Assembly (NCBI RefSeq): GCF_000247695.1
Contig: NW_004624849.1
Span: forward strand, 24,490 to 88,489
From: Heterocephalus glaber
Taxonomy: Eukaryota; Chordata; Mammalia; Rodentia; Bathyergidae
Length of the DNA: 64,000 nucleotides
Direction: 5' to 3'
This document shows positions 1 through 64,000 of the stretch, in pieces. Each line of letters begins with the position of its first letter. Position 1 is the first letter of the stretch. The position numbers and the translations under genes were made by a program. The notes below the pieces were generated by a model. It ran no database searches, was not told where the DNA came from, and worked only from the letters and a program-made list of their open reading frames with translations.

Positions 1-14
1 CCCAGCCGTGCAAA

Positions 15-23
15 TCTCGCGAG
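15..23. promoter_or_regulatory. TCTCGCGAG palindromic promoter motif
   Basis: TCTCGCGAG matches nine of the ten bases of the TCTCGCGAGA element. That element is common in TATA-less CpG-island promoters and is linked to ZBTB33 (Kaiso)-type binding. Its position at the upstream rim of the island is right for a core promoter element. Confidence 0.5.
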
Positions 24-65
24 GAAACACGAGGTTTCACTAGTGTGTTTACACCGATCACTACT

Positions 66-90
66 AATCCGGACCGAACCGATCCGGATT
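66..90. promoter_or_regulatory. Inverted repeat with two ETS-like cores
   Basis: AATCCGGA (66-73) and TCCGGATT (83-90) are perfect reverse complements separated by nine bases. Each arm carries a CCGGAT core compatible with ETS factors (GABP/ELK class). The paired arrangement could bind a dimer such as the GABP tetramer. The binding itself is inferred. Confidence 0.4.
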
Positions 91-2024
91 AAGGGGCCGG
101 AGGCGGGTCCTGGGCACCAGCGGTTCCGACCCCCCCCGCCCTCCGCGCCGCACCCAAGTGGCCCCGAGCCGAGCCGGCCCCCACCTCCTGGCCCGGCCTG
201 GGCCCTCCTGCGCCTCCCTTGGCCTTTGTCCGGCGCCAGGAGGCCGGTCCCGCGCCCCCCGCGGCCGCCCGGGCCCGGGCCCGCGTCAGGCGCCTGGCTC
301 TGTACCCGAGTCCGGGGATCAGCGGCCTCCGCGGCCCGCCTCCCCCGCCCGCCCTCTCGTGGAGCCCGGCGCGGGCGACGGCTGCCCGGGCGGGGGGTTG
401 CGGAGCTCAAGAGAGGCCCCGGCTCCGCCCCGGGCCTGCCTAGGGGGAGAGCGGAGCGGCCCGCTGCCGGCCGGGTCGGGGCCCCTCCCGGGAGGAGCGT
501 GAAGCGGCGGCGGCGGCAGGTGAGAAGGTGATCCCGGGCGGGGGAGGGCTCCGGACCTGTGGCATTAACCGTCCTGGGGACCTCTCGGCCTGAGGAGACT
601 GCGACCCGGGCCCACTCGGGGCTCGCGCGGGGTCGCAGTTCCGCGGCGCTGAGGCAGAAGGGGCTCCCCGAGCGCTGCGGGTCGCCCAGGGACCGGGCCG
701 AAGACCGGGCAGGCCCAGGCCTGGAAGTGGGGCTGGCAGCCAGCCGGGAGAGACGGGGGCGCCGCGGCAGCCTCCTGGGCGCCCCCGAGAGCTAGCTCTC
801 TTCCTCCGTGACAGGTGGGCCTGGAGTTGGGGAAAGTTTGGAGCCAGGGAGGGGCGCCGGGACCAGGCCCCATCGGTCTATTTCGCGGCCGTGGGCTACA
901 GGGAGGAGCCCAATCCAAAGCCCCGCTGGAATGAGACCGAGTGGATATTTCCTTAACATGAGTTGACATTAAATGGAATAACCGCTGGGGCGTCATTTTC
1001 CGGGCCAGGCCTGAGGATGGAGGTTTGGGAAATGTTGCGAGAGACCTTGGGGTTGAGAAGAGACTGCAACCTCTGCCATTCCGATCTGATGAGGCTAAGG
1101 GGAGAAGCGAGGAAGATCACTTACCTACTTAGGGAAAACTCACTTTCTCACTCTCCTTTTTCACTTTTTCTTTTTAAAAAGATGTCTTTCTACCTACCCC
1201 TGCGAGAATTTCCTAATTCCCTGGCTAACCTGCACTGTATGTGTGGATGAAACTTTATTTTGTCACCCTTTTCATTCCCCTTTGCCCCAGGCTCTCAATC
1301 CCGGAAGGGAAATGAAACTGGAAGGGTTGTTACTAGAAATTGTGGAGTTGTTAGATTGCAGAGGAGAATGTTTGTTTCGTGTTGTTAGTGAACTTTAAAA
1401 TTTCGCTAATCATTCCAATAAGTACTTAATACTATGTTCTAAGTAAGGAGTTCTGTGTAATGATACGTGCTCATTTCCCACTTTTATTTGAACAGAGGAT
1501 TTTCAGCGGATGGTGCAAGAGTTGATCTCTTGCAAAGATGGACATATTCAAAGTAACCTGTGCATTAATTGGTCGGGGAAGGAGTTTAAAAATGGTGTCC
1601 TCCTGCCCCTCCCTGCTTGGAAGGAGTGCTAAAAGCAGATGTCTAGGGTCAGAGAAACCTACTGCTCCAGGGAGTGGTCAGAAAGAGACTTTACAGAGAT
1701 TGTTACGGAGTTGTATTAATTTTCTGAATGAATGCAGGTTGATGGTTTTACCATAGGTTCTTTATTAAATTTAAAATGATTGCTTTTTTCATGTGGTACC
1801 GTGGGCTATTCAGGGAAAGGAGCTATATAGCAGTGTTACTTGAAGTTGTTTGTAGCTTCTAATTCATGCCATATTCTTTTGAAATTATTAATGATTCATA
1901 TTTTTACTTTAAGAACTAGTTCCTGTATGTTTGGGAACAAAATATCGGAAAGTACTTAACTAGATTAAAAGATTGATAGATTTATTTTTGCAAGCCAACC
2001 TATGTTTTTTTCCTCTACTCAACA

Positions 2025-2116
2025 TTTTTTTTTTTTTTTTTTTGGTATGGAGTATTGAACTCAGGGCCTTGGGCTTTTGAGGCAGGGAGCAGAACCACTG
2101 AGCTAAATCCCTGGCC
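2025..2116 (-). mobile_element. ID SINE
   Basis: It is flanked by CTCTACTCAAC on both sides (2014-2024 and 2117-2127). Confidence 0.88.
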
Positions 2117-2276
2117 CTCTACTCAACTTTTATAAAGACTATATGAGGAGTTTGAAGTGTTTTTTTCCCTCTCTGTTAAAATCAAATCACAAAGAGAGTA
2201 AGTGGCCCTCAGAAGAGGGCTGCTGAGCTGCTAAGTAACTAAATAACTTTCATAACATCAAATAACTATTTGTGGG

Positions 2277-2515
2277 CTGAGTCAGACGTGGTGACGCATG
2301 CCTGTAATCCCAGCACTTGGGAGGCTGAGGCAGGAGGATGGCTTCGATTTCAGAGGCCAGCCTGGGCTACATAGTGAGTTCAAGGCCACCCTGAACAACC
2401 CAGTGATACCCTGTCTCAAAAAAAAAAAAATATTGGACCAGGGATTTAGCTTAGTGGTGCTGCACCGCCTGCCTCACAGCGTAAGGTCCTGAGTTGGATC
2501 CCCAGTACCAAAAAA
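2277..2515 (+). mobile_element. B1 followed by ID, sense
   Basis: B1 (2277-2430) runs into an ID (2434-2515) ending in GTACCAAAAAA. It is either a dimer or two neighbouring insertions. Confidence 0.85.
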
Positions 2516-2597
2516 TGTATATATTTGTGGTATATTATAGTTTATCACTTGTATGCTACATTTCCTTGAGGCCTACCTGTATGTGACCACTCAGTGA

Positions 2598-62223
<59,626 letters not shown>

Positions 62224-62231
62224 TTTTAGAG

Positions 62232-62454
62232 CAGTGATGGTGAACCTTTTAGAAGCGAATTGCCCATACTGCAAGCTAAAACCCACTTACTTATCGCAAA
62301 GTGCCAACACTTCAGTTAAACCTGAATGCTAAGGTTTTAGTTTAGAAAAACAACTGATATGTGATGCTTGGCTGCTGGGACAATTTGGCCTCTGTGCTAA
62401 CAGGGCGCTCTGTGTGCCCACTGCAGCCTGCATGCCATAGGTTTGCTATCACTG
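62232..62454 (+). mobile_element. Non-autonomous hAT transposon (MITE), complete ends
   Basis: This is a 223-bp element with terminal inverted repeats CAGTGATGGTGAACCT (left) and AGGTTTGCTATCACTG (right). It is flanked by the 8-bp duplication TTTTAGAG (62224-62231) and TTTTAGGG (62455-62462), which fits the hAT target preference around TAGA. There is no coding capacity. Confidence 0.88.
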
Positions 62455-62631
62455 TTTTAGGGAATGTATATGTTTCATTGTGTGTTTATTATTCACTGAT
62501 TTTCATTAAACCTGCATCTTAGAGGGTTGTTTCTCCTTTTATTCTGTCATTGCCTTAGAAATGACCTCCTTTTCACTTGAGGGGAACCCTTCGGTTATTC
62601 TTATTGTATATGTATTTACTGAGTGCCCACT

Positions 62632-62722
62632 GTTTGTTTGTTTGTTTGGTACTGGAGATTGAACTGAGGACATTGTGCTTGCGAAGCAGGCACAGCACCA
62701 CTCAGCTAAATCCCCAGCCCCC
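62632..62722 (-). mobile_element. ID SINE
   Basis: GTGCCCACT flanks on both sides. The tail is GTTT-repeat. Confidence 0.9.
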
Positions 62723-62733
62723 AAGTGCCCACT

Positions 62734-63271
62734 ATGTGATGGACACATAGTTAAATACACAGGATTTTGATCAGTGGGAAATCTATCCCCTAATGTAAAG
62801 TTCCCATAAAAGGTATATTTATCTTTTAGGCTATCAGAGGAGTTGCAGATACTCTAGGTAGATTGTTCTCACAGAGCAGAGGAACAACAAAGTGATCGTG
62901 TATAAAGTAGGAATGTGAAAACAGTATGAAAACCAAAGGGTAAATTCTTTGATACCAGTCTCTTTTTCTCAGCAATTCCATCCTGGACATGAGCTTAATA
63001 ATATAAAAAATAAGTAGAAGTGAAAGCACTGACTTTAATATTCAACAAATATTATGAATCAGTGGATAAAGATAGAGGTTACTTAAAAAAGTGGGCAGAG
63101 GACAGCTTTATGGGGAAGAGAAAATCAGGTGGCTAATAACATGAAAAAATGCTTAATGTGGGCCATAAAGAAACACAAAATGAAAAAAAAAACACTTCTG
63201 ACGTATCATTGGCAAGGACTCATAAATTTGTTAATTTTCAGTATGGGCGATAGAGACACACATAACTTTAT
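62734..63271. other. Intron 7 sequence without recognised features
   Basis: Nothing is recognised. Confidence 0.45.
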
Positions 63272-63279
63272 TTTATTTT

Positions 63280-63311
<32 letters not shown>

Positions 63312-63582
63312 GGTACCGGGGATCAAACTCAGGTCCTTGTGCTTGCACAGCAAGCGGTGAAACCACTGAACTAAATCCCTGGCCCCACATGTAACTTTAT
63401 ATTGACTAGAAATTAATCATTAAGACAAATTGGTAATATATCTCAATGATAAGTTGATAGACGTATAAATTTTGTTCCCATAAAACTACAAAGATGTTGG
63501 GCCAGGGATTTAGCTCAGTGGCACCGTGCCTGTCTCGCAAACGCAAGGTCCTGAGTTTGATCCCTGGTACCAAAAAAAAAAC
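63272..63582. mobile_element. ID (-, 63272-63385) with GATT-repeat tail and ID (+, 63497-63582)
   Basis: The first has a (GATT)n tail at 63285-63311. The second has flanks CTACAAAGATG and CTACAAAAATG. Confidence 0.9.
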
Positions 63583-64000
63583 CTACAAAAATGTTTGTTT
63601 TGTACAATTTGTAATTGGAAAATCTGGAAGCAATTTTCCTCCACCTATGTTCCAAAGGATGTGAGTTTCACATTGCTAAATCCAGGGATCAGTTCTTAGA
63701 GCTCATCTCACTCGACTCATTAACCACAGTTGGTCATTGTCTTCTCCTAGCACGCACTCTTCACTTGGCTTCCACTCTTGTAGTATTTTCTCACTTCCCC
63801 ATCTCTAAACATTGACATGACCCAGGGTTCAGATTCCATTTCTACCTTCATTTTCTACTTATTCTTGTCTCTGCTGTTAAAACCTATCACATACATGCAC
63901 GGGACTTCCACATTTATATCTGTAGTCAGATTTCTGGCCAGAGTTCCAGACTTGTATAGTCAGTTAATTGTAGTCCTCTCCTCTGTCTAACAAGCCTATC
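63583..64000. other. Intron 7 sequence to window edge
   Basis: Nothing is recognised. The next TLK2 exon is not reached. Confidence 0.45.

Larger units (their letters stand above)
1..519 (+). other. TLK2: TLK2 exon 1 (5' UTR), 5' end undetermined
   Basis: The right edge is a good splice donor: a GGC-repeat run ending in CAG at 519, followed by GTGAGA at 520. Positions 1-519 contain no ATG, so the leader has no upstream AUG. In the frame of the TLK2 start codon the last upstream stop is TAG at 441-443, with no ATG between it and the donor. This supports translation starting in exon 2. The left boundary given here is only the window edge. Confidence 0.6.
1..900 (+). promoter_or_regulatory. TLK2: CpG-island promoter of TLK2
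   Basis: The first 900 bases are very GC- and CpG-rich, in contrast to the AT-rich DNA that follows. No TATA box is evident. A TCTCGCGAG palindrome lies at 15-23, GC-box-like CCGCCC runs occur around 128-140 and 424-431, and an inverted pair of CCGGAT (ETS-like) cores lies at 66-90. This fits a housekeeping-type CpG-island promoter for a broadly expressed S-phase kinase. The start site cannot be placed from sequence alone, and the island may begin left of the window. Confidence 0.8.

Noticed and set aside
43..531. Long GC-rich open frames in the promoter/exon 1
   Set aside because: They have no ATG and a Pro/Arg/Gly-rich random composition, and they arise because GC-rich DNA has few stop codons. 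They cross the splice donor at 519/520.
565..996. Minus-strand 143-codon frame at the island edge
   Set aside because: GC-rich low-complexity translation with no recognisable family; most likely chance.
1490..1550. Possible extra 5' UTR exon after TTTGAACAG
   Set aside because: An acceptor-like AG is present, but there is no convincing donor and no other support.

Overview
The window is nuclear DNA from a mammal. It holds the 5' part of one spliced gene on the + strand, TLK2 (tousled-like kinase 2). A CpG-rich promoter and non-coding first exon lie at the left end. Six coding exons follow (2680-2765, 45512-45583, 46497-46566, 47684-47727, 48445-48540, 60749-60916). All visible introns have GT...AG ends, and the joined exons give an uninterrupted 177-codon frame for the N-terminal, regulatory part of the protein. 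The coiled coils and the kinase domain lie beyond the right edge.

The repeats point to a non-murid rodent. There are dozens of tRNA-like ID SINEs, B1 SINEs with the rodent internal duplication, and ID-B1 dimers of the type I associate with squirrel- and beaver-related rodents. A castorimorph (beaver or kangaroo-rat side) is my best guess, but this is an inference from repeat style only.

Layout: 1-900 promoter and exon 1; 520-2679 intron 1; 2766-45511 intron 2 (42.7 kb), which is mostly SINEs, several antisense L1 pieces, one sense L1 ORF2 piece, ERVL/MaLR-type LTRs, an NDUFV2 processed pseudogene, a mariner remnant and a hAT MITE; 45512-48540 a compact block of four small exons with few repeats; 48541-60748 intron 6, again L1 and SINE rich; 60917-64000 start of intron 7, with a second hAT MITE that has intact ends. 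One 274-base assembly gap (38202-38475) falls in the 3' UTR of an L1 nested inside another L1.

I see no second active gene, no structural RNA gene, no CRISPR array and no exotic system. The points most worth a second look are a PIP-box-like motif encoded by the small exon 5, the paired hAT MITEs, a fold-back rearrangement in the L1 endonuclease region, two abutting perfect hairpins at 22613-22664, and several retroposition oddities (tail-only insertion, SINE with an extra 3' tail, ID doublet in one target site).
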